Positions 37,448 through 46,043 of a stretch of DNA of 64,000 nucleotides are shown one piece after another (position 1 is the first letter of the stretch; the number at the start of each line of letters is the position of its first letter). Both the position numbers and the translations under genes were made by a program. The notes under the pieces are model-generated. The model was not told the origin of the DNA. It did not search any database and saw only the letters and a list, made by a program, of their open reading frames with translations. Where the stretch lies: positions 740,001 to 804,000 of the forward strand of contig NZ_CP045482.1 in NCBI RefSeq assembly GCF_009729015.1. The letters run 5' to 3'. The stretch is from Acidianus ambivalens. Its GTDB lineage: Archaea > Thermoproteota > Thermoprotei_A > Sulfolobales > Sulfolobaceae.

Positions 37448-38470
37448 ATGAATGAGTTCGTCCTGTTCTTCTTTATACCTTTAGCATGGTTTGTAACAGC
37501 TTTTATGATTGAAGCAGGATCAGTAGTAATGATTCCAGTGTGCAGGTATGAGAACTATAGGGAGAAAATGCTAATAGTTCTAGGCTCACTATGGGCAATA
37601 ATAGCGACTTCCTTAGTTTACCTAGTAGTATCTTTAGATACAATATTCGCTCCAGTAATGTTCGTAACTGGTGCAGTGCTTTACGCACCATTAATGGTAT
37701 TAATAATAATGCTAGCTTTCCACCACTTTAGTATAGGAGTTGCAGAAGGCTCATCAACTTTAGGTAAGCATTCTATGGAGAGAACCTTCCTAGTTCTTGC
37801 ACTACCTTTCGCACTAATAGTAGCGTTCCTTGGAAATACACTATTTACTTCAGTTTTCAGTGGATACGGTTTCTGTGTACATAACTTGCTGACACTGGAC
37901 ATAACTCCTAACTACACTCAGATGATATTCAATGCCTTCAACTGGGTATTCTTCATAGGAGTAGTAATGTACGTCGTGTATTTCACTGTAGTATTTTACG
38001 GAATTAAGGAAAGACTGCTAGTGGGAGCTTTAGGATTAACGCTAGCAAACATATTGTTCCTTGTGAGCACTTACGAGTGGTTACCAGTGGTATTCAATAG
38101 CGCAGTAAATAACGCTGGCTTCTGGATATACATTATTATCCTTTACGCTTATCTTTACATAGCAACAACTAGGAATGTTCCATTCAGGCAGGCTTGGATA
38201 TTCCTATTAACTTTCATAGGGGCTATGATGTTCGGAGTTTTTACCCAAGGTAGAATACTTGAGGACATAGTACCTGCAGGAACTGTAGGACCTCTACCAG
38301 GAGTTCCTGCGTCACTTTTACTAACAAATGCTGCGACGTTAACTGCTGGAGCGATAGTACTAGGAATGGCAGGATTACTAGTCTTAGGAGGAATTACTGC
38401 TGTATCTTACAAGGTGTTGTATAAAGTTGCTACTGAGAGAGTTGAGGCTAAAAAGGCGACTGTTAAATGA
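37448..38470 (+). CDS. cydB: Cytochrome bd-type quinol oxidase subunit II
   Basis: 340 aa, about nine transmembrane helices, somewhat shorter than bacterial CydB. It starts 24 bases after cydA with its own Shine-Dalgarno site. The helix-rich pattern, size and position fit CydB, which stabilises the heme centres of subunit I. Its stop overlaps the start of the following monooxygenase-like gene by 4 bases, so that gene was part of the operon. Confidence 0.85.
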   Translation: MNEFVLFFFIPLAWFVTAFMIEAGSVVMIPVCRYENYREKMLIVLGSLWAIIATSLVYLVVSLDTIFAPVMFVTGAVLYAPLMVLIIMLAFHHFSIGVAEGSSTLGKHSMERTFLVLALPFALIVAFLGNTLFTSVFSGYGFCVHNLLTLDITPNYTQMIFNAFNWVFFIGVVMYVVYFTVVFYGIKERLLVGALGLTLANILFLVSTYEWLPVVFNSAVNNAGFWIYIIILYAYLYIATTRNVPFRQAWIFLLTFIGAMMFGVFTQGRILEDIVPAGTVGPLPGVPASLLLTNAATLTAGAIVLGMAGLLVLGGITAVSYKVLYKVATERVEAKKATVK

Positions 38471-39104
38471 TTAACGTCGGTCTTTATTACAGGGTGAAGG
38501 AAGGTCACGAGAAGGAATTCGAGGAAATATTTAAGAAAGTAGTCGAAACGTTAAAGTCAGCTAACGTAGGTTTTATAGACGCTGACTCCTCCCCGCCTCA
38601 CAGAGGCGAGGGTTCCTCTGTGAGCGGTTCATCGTTCCCACCATCGATTCGGGATTACATCTCTCATTTGGTGGGCAGTAGGGGTAGCCAGAGAGCCCAC
38701 CACTTGAAGAGAGGGAACTTTCATTGCTGAGCTCTAGTCCCTTTGATGAGAGAGATACTGGTTGCTCCTCCCTCAGTCCCATTAAGCCCTCAATCGAGCT
38801 GGGGAGGAGCGTCGTTAGCGTCACTAATGAGACTTTTGACAAAGAAGTATTTAAACTTTTTATAAGGGGGCTATCCATCCCCGCCTTAAAAGGCGAGGCT
38901 TTCCGCCCCCTTAACCCCCAACTTTGTAAACTTTACAAGAACGTAGATAATCCGAGGGAATACTTAATATACAGTGAGTGGAAGGACTTAGATTCATTTA
39001 GAAAGTTCATGCTAAGCAGGGAATTTAAGAACACTACCGATTACGGAAAGCAGATAATAGAAGGAAGACCTTACCACAGAATATTCCAAGAAATAAACGC
39101 GTAA
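38467..39104 (+). pseudogene. ABM-type (antibiotic biosynthesis monooxygenase-like) gene, split by a 344-bp element
   Basis: The first part (38467-38583) reads MINVGLYYRVKEGHEKEFEEIFKKVV...VGFIDA. After the insert, from 38928, the frame continues KLYKNVDNPREYLIYSEWKDLDSFRKFMLSREF...GRPYHRIF to the stop at 39104. Joined, this is a 98-aa ferredoxin-like ABM domain, the normal length. The small protein overlaps cydB by 4 bases, suggesting a link to the oxidase, perhaps in heme or quinone chemistry. The insert shifts the frame and ends the product early. Confidence 0.8.
38584..38927. mobile_element. 344-bp hairpin-ended non-coding element, copy A
   Basis: Differs from copy B (42097-42440) at one base by eye (CCCACC versus CCCCCC near 38700). 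Much more GC-rich than its surroundings. Left end: CTCACAGAGG and CCTCTGTGAG form a perfect 10-bp stem around an 8-base loop. Right end: AAGGGGGC pairs with GCCCCCTT around an inner CGCCTT-AA-AAGGCG hairpin. No terminal inverted repeats or target duplication, as in IS200/IS605 or IS607-type derivatives. It carries no convincing gene; a TATA-like box precedes the right-end structure, which could be transcribed as a small folded RNA. It interrupts the ABM gene between GCT and AAA. Confidence 0.8.
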
Positions 39105-39111
39105 AAGTCAT

Positions 39112-39130
39112 TTATCTTTTTTCTTTTATT
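39112..39130 (+). terminator. T-rich terminator of the cyd operon
   Basis: TTTATCTTTTTTCTTTTAT follows the stop of the broken third cyd gene, a typical U-rich archaeal terminator. Confidence 0.5.
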
Positions 39131-39229
39131 ATATAATAATTTTACCCTTAATATATTGATTAATATAGATTATAATTAAAATAACGATTTTTTAGAAGAT
39201 TTTATAAATTCTATGTATAATGTTAAATT

Positions 39230-39844
39230 ATGAATCAAGAAGAAGCTTTAATTTTCTCTTCAATTAGTTTAGTGCTTAGCATCATTTTAAGTTACTTATC
39301 TTGGAGAAGATATGAGAGAAGCAAAAGCCTAATGTGGTTTTTCTGGTTTTTAGGATTTGTTTTTTATTTTATTGCAGCCCTAGAGCAGGAAATATTTGCC
39401 ATAGGATACTGTAACTACCCCTTGGCCGCGATTTACATGTTTATTGTTGCAGAGCTTGTGTTAGTTTTATCGCTGGGATCTGTGCAACAAGTTCCGGAAA
39501 AGTGGAAGAAAATATATTATTACTACTCTGCCTTTGCCACAGCAGTACTAATAATTACCATAGTGTATAAACCGTTTACCATCGTAGTAAATTATGCACC
39601 AACAAATTTCCCTGCATTACCTGCAGGTGCTTCATCGATGGTGACAATTCCTGCATCTGGACTAATATTATTCTTGGCCGCTAGAGCTTTACTGTTTAAG
39701 GGTAATAAAGCAAAGATGATCTCTACTATTTTAGCAATAGTTATACTTGGCTTTGGAGGAATGCTTTCTGCCAGCGGATTTGTTCTAGCTCTCTATTTAT
39801 CCCAGATTTTTGGCATGTCTCTATTCCTTTATGGCATTAGTTAA
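39230..39844 (+). CDS. Polytopic membrane protein, 204 aa
   Basis: About six to seven transmembrane helices, with short loops holding WRRYERSK, Cys/Tyr-rich GYCNYP and a positively charged loop RALLFKGNKAK. Family not recognised. ATG at 39230 follows a TATA-like TTTTATAAATTC about 30 bases upstream. It follows the cyd operon on the same strand but has its own promoter and a terminator lies between. Confidence 0.6.
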   Translation: MNQEEALIFSSISLVLSIILSYLSWRRYERSKSLMWFFWFLGFVFYFIAALEQEIFAIGYCNYPLAAIYMFIVAELVLVLSLGSVQQVPEKWKKIYYYYSAFATAVLIITIVYKPFTIVVNYAPTNFPALPAGASSMVTIPASGLILFLAARALLFKGNKAKMISTILAIVILGFGGMLSASGFVLALYLSQIFGMSLFLYGIS

Positions 39845-39910
39845 TAAAAATAACATTTTTTACCATCCAATCTTCACAGAACTTAAATTCTTAAAATTAG
39901 ATGACAGTAT

Positions 39911-40216
39911 ATGAATAAAAAAGATTTAGGATGGTTAATAGGTGGTATAGCTGGAGGAGTCGGTTACATAATAGGTACTTTCTATATGATATTCTTTAGG
40001 AGAGATGAATATAGGTGGTTAGGTTTACTTTACTTAATAGGTCCAGTAGGTTCCGTTTTGATGTATTATATGACGAGAAAGGAAAACAAGGAATTGGCTA
40101 GAATGTCTCTACTTTTGTTATTGGGCTTTGCAATATGGGTTATTATTGCACTGCCTCTAAATATAGATCCGTTCTACCAATATTTCGGATATATACATGG
40201 ATGGATTGGAGATTAA
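39911..40216 (+). CDS. Small membrane protein, 101 aa
   Basis: Three transmembrane helices (LGWLIGGIAGGVGYIIGTFYMIFF; WLGLLYLIGPVGSVLMYYM; LLLLLGFAIWVIIALPL). Not recognised. The ATG at 39911 is ~65 bases after the preceding gene. Possibly co-expressed with it. Confidence 0.55.
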   Translation: MNKKDLGWLIGGIAGGVGYIIGTFYMIFFRRDEYRWLGLLYLIGPVGSVLMYYMTRKENKELARMSLLLLLGFAIWVIIALPLNIDPFYQYFGYIHGWIGD

Positions 40217-40296
40217 TGCTTTTTAAATAAAATCGTGTAATATCAAATGCGGAAATTAAAGTAACCTTTATATATTGAATGTGTAAGATTTACTAG

Positions 40297-41598
40297 ATGA
40301 GATTCGATATCGAAATTTATTTAATTACTTCTACACTCGTTTCAGCATTTACCTTTATTTACATTACTTCTACACTCTTGTTTTCTTTGATAAAAAAAAG
40401 TAAAAGTTCTCTCCCTCTGGAAGTTTCCGAGAATGTTACAGCAGTTATTCCAGTCTACAAGGAGGATGTTAAACTATTTAGAAAGGTTATACAATCCGTG
40501 AAAAGGGAGAAAATCTCATTCATAGTTGTAGGAGATGGAGTCACTGAACCTTACAAATCTATAGTTGAGAGTGAAGGCGGAATATTTATAAGTATAAAGA
40601 AGGGAGGTAAAAGGAAGGCAATAAAAGAAGGAATTAAACTTGTGAATACTCCGTACGTGCTACTCTTGGACAGCGATACGATTTTACCTCAAGGAGGAAT
40701 TAAAAGACTAATTTCCAGACTTCAAGGTAAAGTTGTTGCAGTCTCTCCAGAAATTAGATTAGTTAGAGGAAAGAGTAGGTTAGCTTACTATTCCTCCGAA
40801 GTTGTCCACTTTTTGAGGAGGTTAAGTTATAAAGCCTTATCAATTTTTGGAAGCGTTTTGACACTTAATGGGCAATGCATATTAGCAAAAACCGAGATAA
40901 TTAAACCTTTTATCTTATCTAAGGAATATGACGAAGTGAGATTATTTCGCTTTTCCACAATTCTTGGAGACGATAGGCAACTAACTAACTACGTGTATAA
41001 ACTGGGTTTTAAAGCTGAAATAGTTGATGACGTAATAGTAAAAACTAAGGCTCCTGACAGTATCTCAGCTTTCTTTAAGCAATTAATAAGGTGGTATAGG
41101 GCTAACAATTTCTTTATGATTAAGGAATTTTTTGACGGCTCCATCTTCAAAAAAGGTACTTTTTACAGTTTTAGTCTAGTATACTGGAATACTTTGCCTA
41201 TCCTTATTATTATTTCCAACTTAACTTTCATTGAAATTACGCTTAGACATATACTATCTCATCCGAAATTGCTAGACAGAATCATAGAAGATCCAATACA
41301 CGCATTCTACTTTATCGTGGTAAGGAGAATAGAAAATTTTATGCACTCGTTTTATGTTGATCCTTCATTTATATATAGGCACGTTGACCCATTCTATTTT
41401 GAAATATTTATGTTACATAACGTATTTGCTGAACTGTCCTCCCTTGTCAGTAGTATAATGCTCCTAATAGTTTTTGCTCACTTTAGGAAAAACATCAAGG
41501 GATTTATCATGGGTTTAGCAGCTTTTCCACTAATGTTCTTTGCTGAAATAATAGCGATGTTTACTATATGGAAGAAAAAGTGGGAAGGTAGGCAATAA
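40297..41598 (+). CDS. Membrane-bound family 2 glycosyltransferase
   Basis: 433 aa. One N-terminal transmembrane helix (~8-32), a GT-A catalytic domain (~45-280) and three C-terminal membrane segments. The domain shows the processive GT2 marks: VIPVYKED at the start, DSDT (metal-binding DxD) near residue 129, GDDRQL as the acceptor-base region and QLIRWYRA (the Q/RxxRW-type motif). This is the hyaluronan/cellulose synthase-like set, so it probably builds an exopolysaccharide or surface glycan from a nucleotide sugar on the cytoplasmic side. ATG at 40297 follows a TATA box (TATATATTG ~26 bases before). Confidence 0.85.
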   Translation: MRFDIEIYLITSTLVSAFTFIYITSTLLFSLIKKSKSSLPLEVSENVTAVIPVYKEDVKLFRKVIQSVKREKISFIVVGDGVTEPYKSIVESEGGIFISIKKGGKRKAIKEGIKLVNTPYVLLLDSDTILPQGGIKRLISRLQGKVVAVSPEIRLVRGKSRLAYYSSEVVHFLRRLSYKALSIFGSVLTLNGQCILAKTEIIKPFILSKEYDEVRLFRFSTILGDDRQLTNYVYKLGFKAEIVDDVIVKTKAPDSISAFFKQLIRWYRANNFFMIKEFFDGSIFKKGTFYSFSLVYWNTLPILIIISNLTFIEITLRHILSHPKLLDRIIEDPIHAFYFIVVRRIENFMHSFYVDPSFIYRHVDPFYFEIFMLHNVFAELSSLVSSIMLLIVFAHFRKNIKGFIMGLAAFPLMFFAEIIAMFTIWKKKWEGRQ

Positions 41599-41600
41599 GA

Positions 41601-41980
41601 ATGCACGAATTGCCTTTCTGTAGGAGGTCGTTGGAGTATTTAAAGGCCGCAGAAGATTCGCTGAGCGAAGGTCTTTATGACGGCGTTTTATCTCAAATAT
41701 CTGCAGAACTTTCAATAAAAGCAACAATTTCTTTCCTAGGCTTTCCTGAAACTCACGAATTAAGGAAATTACTTTCTCTCCTATCTTCTCTAGCTATGAA
41801 ATCCAAGATTTCACAAAAAGAAGGAGAGGAGAATTAATTCTTTTGGAAAACGCTAGAACTAGAGGACAGTACTTATCTGTGGGATTAACTAAGGAGGACG
41901 CAGAAGTTTGTTTAAATACTGCAAAGGAAATACTAGAATTAATGAGAAAAATTTGGGGCAATAAGTGGTGTTCGGACTAG
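41601..41980 (+). pseudogene. HEPN toxin gene, frameshifted
   Basis: The first frame (41601-41837) reads LPFCRRSLEYLKAAEDSLSEGLYDGVLSQISAELSIKA...; it breaks near the AAAAA run at 41815-41819. The other frame continues ELILLENARTRGQYLSVGLTKEDAEVCLNTAKEILELMRKIW to a stop at 41978. Together they make a HEPN protein of ~125 aa; ENARTRGQY is a typical HEPN motif. The MNT gene starts at 41965, overlapping the end. The first codon is 3 bases after the glycosyltransferase stop. Confidence 0.7.
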
Positions 41981-42630
41981 AAAGGATAGAATATCTGGAG
42001 AGAAACTGGAGGAAAATTGCAGAAGAAGTTCTTAATAGCGCTAAAAAGGTAGTTGATGCAAAAGAGGTCATAGTTTTTGGCTCAGTAATAAAAGCTGACT
42101 CCTCCCCGCCTCACAGAGGCGAGGGTTCCTCTGTGAGCGGTTCATCGTTCCCACCATCGATTCGGGATTACATCTCTCATTTGGTGGGCAGTAGGGGTAG
42201 CCAGAGAGCCCCCCACTTGAAGAGAGGGAACTTTCATTGCTGAGCTCTAGTCCCTTTGATGAGAGAGATACTGGTTGCTCCTCCCTCAGTCCCATTAAGC
42301 CCTCAATCGAGCTGGGGAGGAGCGTCGTTAGCGTCACTAATGAGACTTTTGACAAAGAAGTATTTAAACTTTTTATAAGGGGGCTATCCATCCCCGCCTT
42401 AAAAGGCGAGGCTTTCCGCCCCCTTAACCCCCAACTTTGTAAAGTCACTGGAGCAAGTGATCTTGACTTAGCTTTAGTTGTTAAAAACCTTAAAAAAGAC
42501 GAGGTAAGTAAGATCCTGCTTGACATACATTCAATGGTGCCGGAAGAGATCTCGGAAATAATAGATTTAAAACGAGGAAAGCGAAGAAGACTTCCTTAAG
42601 TTTGCGGGAGAGTACGTAATCATTAAGTGA
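41965..42630 (+). pseudogene. MNT nucleotidyltransferase, split by a 344-bp element and frameshifted
   Basis: The first part (41965-42096) reads VFGLERIEYLERNWRKIAEEVLNSAKKVVDAKEVIVFGSVIKA; after the insert the frame goes on KVTGASDLDLALVVKNLKKDE...SEIIDLK. Joined, GSVIKAKVTGASDLDLA is the catalytic GSx10DxD site, so the element cut the active site in two. A one-base loss in the AAAA run at 42569-42572 adds a shift; the other frame ends NEESEEDFLKFAGEYVIIK at 42628-42630. Partner of the broken HEPN gene just upstream. Confidence 0.75.
42097..42440. mobile_element. 344-bp hairpin-ended non-coding element, copy B
   Basis: Same length, ends and orientation as copy A at 38584-38927, with one base different. 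Inserted between GCT and AAA, the same hexamer context as copy A, although the host genes are unrelated. The near identity implies recent movement, and the absence of any gene implies that a transposase elsewhere acts on it. Confidence 0.8.
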
Positions 42631-42663
42631 CGTTTTTATATTTTCTCTTTCCATTATATACAT

Positions 42664-43155
42664 GTGGTTTCAGAACCTTACGCTTCTCTCTTGAACAAGA
42701 TGGTCTCGATCATGAAGGAGGAATTTAAGGACTCTTTGATTTCAGTAGTCTTATACGGTAGCGTAGCAAGGGGAGATAATAGGAAAGATAGCGACGTGGA
42801 TTTAATCGTCGTAATAAAGGATTTACCTAAGGATAGTATGCTAAAAAGGATAAGGTTATTTGAAACTAAAGTAGAGGATAAACTTAATCTGGAGGAATAT
42901 TGGAAGGAAGGATATTACATTACACTATCCCCTGTACTCAAAACTCCTGAGGAGGCAGTAAGATTTTCTCCCCTCTACCTAGATTTAGTATATGACGGAA
43001 TTATATTATATGATAAGGACAACTTTTTCCTAAATACCCTAGAAAAATTAAAGGAGAAATTAAAGGAACTTGGCGCAGAAAGGGTAAGGCAAGGTAAAAT
43101 GTGGTACTGGATTTTGAAAAAGGATTATAAATTTGGTGATGTAATTGAACTTTGA
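42664..43155 (+). CDS. MNT-type nucleotidyltransferase (antitoxin), intact
   Basis: 163 aa from GTG at 42664. Catalytic motif GSVARGDNRKDSDVDL at residues ~36-51, with the third acid further on (VEDKLNLEEYW region). The C-terminal helix region (LEKLKEKLKELGAERVRQGK) is longer than in the minimal enzymes. The HEPN gene follows with an 11-base overlap. With the broken pair just upstream this makes two HEPN/MNT modules back to back, in opposite gene order. Confidence 0.85.
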   Translation: MVSEPYASLLNKMVSIMKEEFKDSLISVVLYGSVARGDNRKDSDVDLIVVIKDLPKDSMLKRIRLFETKVEDKLNLEEYWKEGYYITLSPVLKTPEEAVRFSPLYLDLVYDGIILYDKDNFFLNTLEKLKEKLKELGAERVRQGKMWYWILKKDYKFGDVIEL

Positions 43156-43576
43156 CGATATTGCATTATCTTACATAAGACAGGCAGAAGAGAGAATCGA
43201 ATTAGCAAAAACAGAGCTAAATAAAAAGAACTATCATATTGTAGTTAGGTTCTGTCAGGAAGCAGTTGAACTATTGTTAAAAGCTAGCCTTAAACTAGTG
43301 GGAGTAGAAGTGCCTAAATTTCACGATGTAGGTCCAACATTAAAAACTAACTCTAGTAAGTTTCCAGATTGGTTCGGTCATAAGATTGACCTTTTTGCTT
43401 CTTACTCGAGGTCATTAAGAAAAGAAAGAGAGTTATCAGTGTATGGAGATGAGGAAACCGGAACTCCGCCAGAACTTTTGTATTCTGAATATGACGCAAA
43501 CGAGGCATTAAGAATGGCACAAGAAGTACTAGAATATGTTAAAAAATTATATGAAGAGAAGAAGAAAATGAGATAA
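43145..43576 (+). CDS. HEPN-domain protein (putative toxin), intact
   Basis: 143 aa from a TTG at 43145. Helical: ALSYIRQAEERIELAKTELNKKNYHIVVRFCQEAVELLLKASLK, then EVPKFHDVGPTL, and a C-terminal part with RKERELSVYGDEETGTPPELLYSEYDANEALRMAQEVL. These are standard marks of archaeal HEPN proteins paired with MNT enzymes. It ends 3 bases from the convergent aminopeptidase gene. Confidence 0.85.
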   Translation: MNFDDIALSYIRQAEERIELAKTELNKKNYHIVVRFCQEAVELLLKASLKLVGVEVPKFHDVGPTLKTNSSKFPDWFGHKIDLFASYSRSLRKERELSVYGDEETGTPPELLYSEYDANEALRMAQEVLEYVKKLYEEKKKMR

Positions 43577-43578
43577 CG

Positions 43579-45786
43579 TTACTGTCCTAACTTATACAAC
43601 ACTCTTAAAGCGTTTGACCTATTCCTTAACTCCTCGTCTTCGTTATCCACGATCGTCCTGAGTAAATCCTTCATTTTTAATTCCTCAAGAGATTTAATTG
43701 TTGCACCTCTTACAATAGGTGAAGGATCCTTAACCAAGTAGTATAAGTATTCCCTACTTTTGTCTCCAAATCTCCATAAATTCCTTGCGACTGCTGCCCT
43801 AATAGTTTCTTTTTCGTTCTTAAGCCCGTGGTCTATCACAAACCTAAAGGATTCGTCGTCCCCAAAATAGCTTAAAGCCTCTATCACTGCAGAAGGTACT
43901 ATATCAGCATAACTTTCGTCTTCAAAATGACTTATAATTTTCTCCTTAACGTCTGTAAATCCTATCTTACCTAGGCTAACAATTGCCTCTGCCCTTACGT
44001 GATAACTTTCAGCTTTCTCCATTATCTCTAAGAGAAAGTCCTTGGCCTTTTGATTAAATTTGAATTCTCCTAATGCCTTTGCAATACCTACCATTACCTT
44101 AGGATTTTCGTGATTCAACATTAATGCGTTTAATGCGTCGTCGTTCTTTATTTTACCTAAGGAGATTGCAGACTCGTAAGATACTCCCCAAAAGTCGTTT
44201 TCTAACCTTTCCTTTAATGCTTGAATTGATTTAAAATCAGAAAACCTTGAGAGCGAAGTAACTGCCCTAATTCTACAAATTAATTCTTCGTCCTTACTTT
44301 CTTTTATTAAAGCTTCTTCTCCTTGCTTATCCTCAACCTCTGCTAAAGAGGAAAAATTAGGGTCTACACAAACGTATTCTCCTGATAATAGACTTTCTCC
44401 AGGCTTGACTTTTCTTATCTCCTTACCTATCTTTACGTCTACTTCAACCTCATTCTTTATCCTAACTCCTCCGTCAATTGAAGTTACTTCCACTGAAGGA
44501 TTAAAAGCGGAGTATATAAATTGGTCAAATAGGAAAGTCAAATCTTTCCCGGAAACTTCTTCCATTACTTTCTTAAAATCCTCGGTATCAACTGAACGGT
44601 ATTTAAATCTCTCTAGGTATTCTTTAATCCCCTTCCTAAATGTCTCATCTCCTAGAAAATTCCTTAATTTATGAAGGAATAATGCCCCCTTGTTGTAAGT
44701 GTGTCTGTCGAAAAGTTCGTCTCCCCACTTATAATAACGACAGACAATTGGTCTGGTATATTTTTCCTTCTCTTCCTCATAACCTTTCCACTTATTATAG
44801 AGGTTATAAAGGAATTCTTCCCTTCCTTTCTCATGCTCCACGTAAAGTGCCTCAAAATAACTTGCAAAACCTTCGTTGAGCCAAATGTTTGGCCAATCCT
44901 TTGTTGTTATTAAGTCTCCGAACCATTGGTGAGCTAGTTCATGAGCAATTAGATTTTCTGAGGAATAATTCTTCTCCGCAATCTTATCGTGGATTACTCT
45001 CCAAGTTAGGTGAGTTGAGGTAATATACTCCATTCCACCGTTCATAGAAAAAAGTACTACTTGTGCGTATCTGCAGTAAGGATATTTTACTCCAGTATAA
45101 GATGAGAAGAATTCTATAGCCTTCTTTACTGAGGATAAATTCCAAAAGAATTCTTCATATCCCTTGGGTAAGTAATTTTCTAATTTTACTCCTTCCCACT
45201 CGTCCTCCTCTTTAGAGAACATTCCTACAGCTATACTATTAAGGTAAGGAGAGTGGGGTTTGTTCATTAGCCAGTGAAAAGTAATGAAGTCTCCGTCCTC
45301 TTTTTTATCTATTAATCTACCATTGGATAATGCAATGTATGGTTTTCTTACTTTGATATAAAATTCGGTAGTAGTTTTCACTCTGGGATCGTCTAGGATA
45401 GGAATCCAATTTCTAGCTTGATCTACTTCCCCAGTAGTTGCTACTTCTATATAGTCCTTTAATTTCTTGAAAATAAGCCCTAAGACGGGTTTTGCTTCAT
45501 ATTCTATTTCGGCCTCTTTTCCTTCCCCTTGTATGCTTATTTTCTCGCCATCGTAAGAATAATTTGCTTCCTTTCCGTCTAGTTTGATCTTATTAATTTG
45601 AAAATGCCTAGCATGTAAAATTAAATCTTTTCCTAGAAATTTTACTACGGCTTTTCCCTTTATTCTGCTTTCCTCAGGATAAATTTCTAGGTAGTAGATA
45701 TAATGTAAAATCCTGAAATCATAATTCTCTGGATAATGAATTTCATGTTCTTTTAGGACGTAATTTTTACCTACTCTATCGACCAT
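43579..45786 (-). CDS. M1-family zinc aminopeptidase with HEAT-repeat C-terminus
   Basis: 735 aa from the ATG at 45786 (741 from the next upstream start). An N-terminal beta domain precedes a thermolysin-like catalytic domain. The exopeptidase motif appears as GGMEYIT (usually GAMEN), and the zinc site as His282-Glu283-x-x-His286 with the third ligand Glu in NEGFASYFE. The C-terminal ~250 residues form short helical HEAT-like repeats ([39 protein letters not shown]...), different from the ERAP1-type domain of many M1 enzymes. It removes N-terminal residues from peptides made by the proteasome or other proteases, in the cytoplasm. TATA-like AT tract ~28 bases before the chosen ATG. Confidence 0.9.
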   Translation of the reverse strand: MVDRVGKNYVLKEHEIHYPENYDFRILHYIYYLEIYPEESRIKGKAVVKFLGKDLILHARHFQINKIKLDGKEANYSYDGEKISIQGEGKEAEIEYEAKPVLGLIFKKLKDYIEVATTGEVDQARNWIPILDDPRVKTTTEFYIKVRKPYIALSNGRLIDKKEDGDFITFHWLMNKPHSPYLNSIAVGMFSKEEDEWEGVKLENYLPKGYEEFFWNLSSVKKAIEFFSSYTGVKYPYCRYAQVVLFSMNGGMEYITSTHLTWRVIHDKIAEKNYSSENLIAHELAHQWFGDLITTKDWPNIWLNEGFASYFEALYVEHEKGREEFLYNLYNKWKGYEEEKEKYTRPIVCRYYKWGDELFDRHTYNKGALFLHKLRNFLGDETFRKGIKEYLERFKYRSVDTEDFKKVMEEVSGKDLTFLFDQFIYSAFNPSVEVTSIDGGVRIKNEVEVDVKIGKEIRKVKPGESLLSGEYVCVDPNFSSLAEVEDKQGEEALIKESKDEELICRIRAVTSLSRFSDFKSIQALKERLENDFWGVSYESAISLGKIKNDDALNALMLNHENPKVMVGIAKALGEFKFNQKAKDFLLEIMEKAESYHVRAEAIVSLGKIGFTDVKEKIISHFEDESYADIVPSAVIEALSYFGDDESFRFVIDHGLKNEKETIRAAVARNLWRFGDKSREYLYYLVKDPSPIVRGATIKSLEELKMKDLLRTIVDNEDEELRNRSNALRVLYKLGQ

Positions 45787-45934
45787 AATAGGTATAATAA
45801 GCAATAATTAAAAAAAGTTAAGCTGTGGTAGATTTAACACTGTTTATTTTATAATGTAGTAGTTTTTATTACTTTATATTGAATGGCTTATTTCAGAATA
45901 AATTAGATATATATAGAAGAGAACATTGTTATAA

Positions 45935-45970
45935 CTGACTTCCTCTTTGCCCTGGAAGGGCGAGGCTTTA
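45935..45970. repeat. Solo hairpin related to the left end of the 344-bp element
   Basis: CTGACTTCCTCTTTGCCCTGG followed by AAGGGCGAGGCTT. It matches the left border of the 344-bp element (CTGACTCCTCCCCGCC...GAGGCGAGG) in order and spacing, with a GCCCT/AGGGC stem. Probably a remnant or an empty end of the same or a related family in the gap before the coiled-coil gene. Confidence 0.45.
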
Positions 45971-46043
45971 AATCTTTTGTAAGATACTTAATTTAAGATA
46001 GGTTTTATATTTTAAAATCTATATATGAAATTTATTTAAATAA

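Noticed and set aside
38573..38878. Minus-strand open frame through the 344-bp element (also 42068-42526)
   Set aside because: Low-complexity Ser/Leu-rich product, no start signal, extends into host gene sequence on each side; a by-product of GC-rich hairpin DNA.
38584..38927. Idea that the 344-bp insert is a self-splicing or archaeal intron
   Set aside because: No bulge-helix-bulge site is evident at the junctions, introns of this type sit mostly in tRNA/rRNA genes, and the hairpin ends fit transposon derivatives better.
44405..44913. Several open frames inside the aminopeptidase gene
   Set aside because: All overlap the zinc site of a clear M1 enzyme in other frames.
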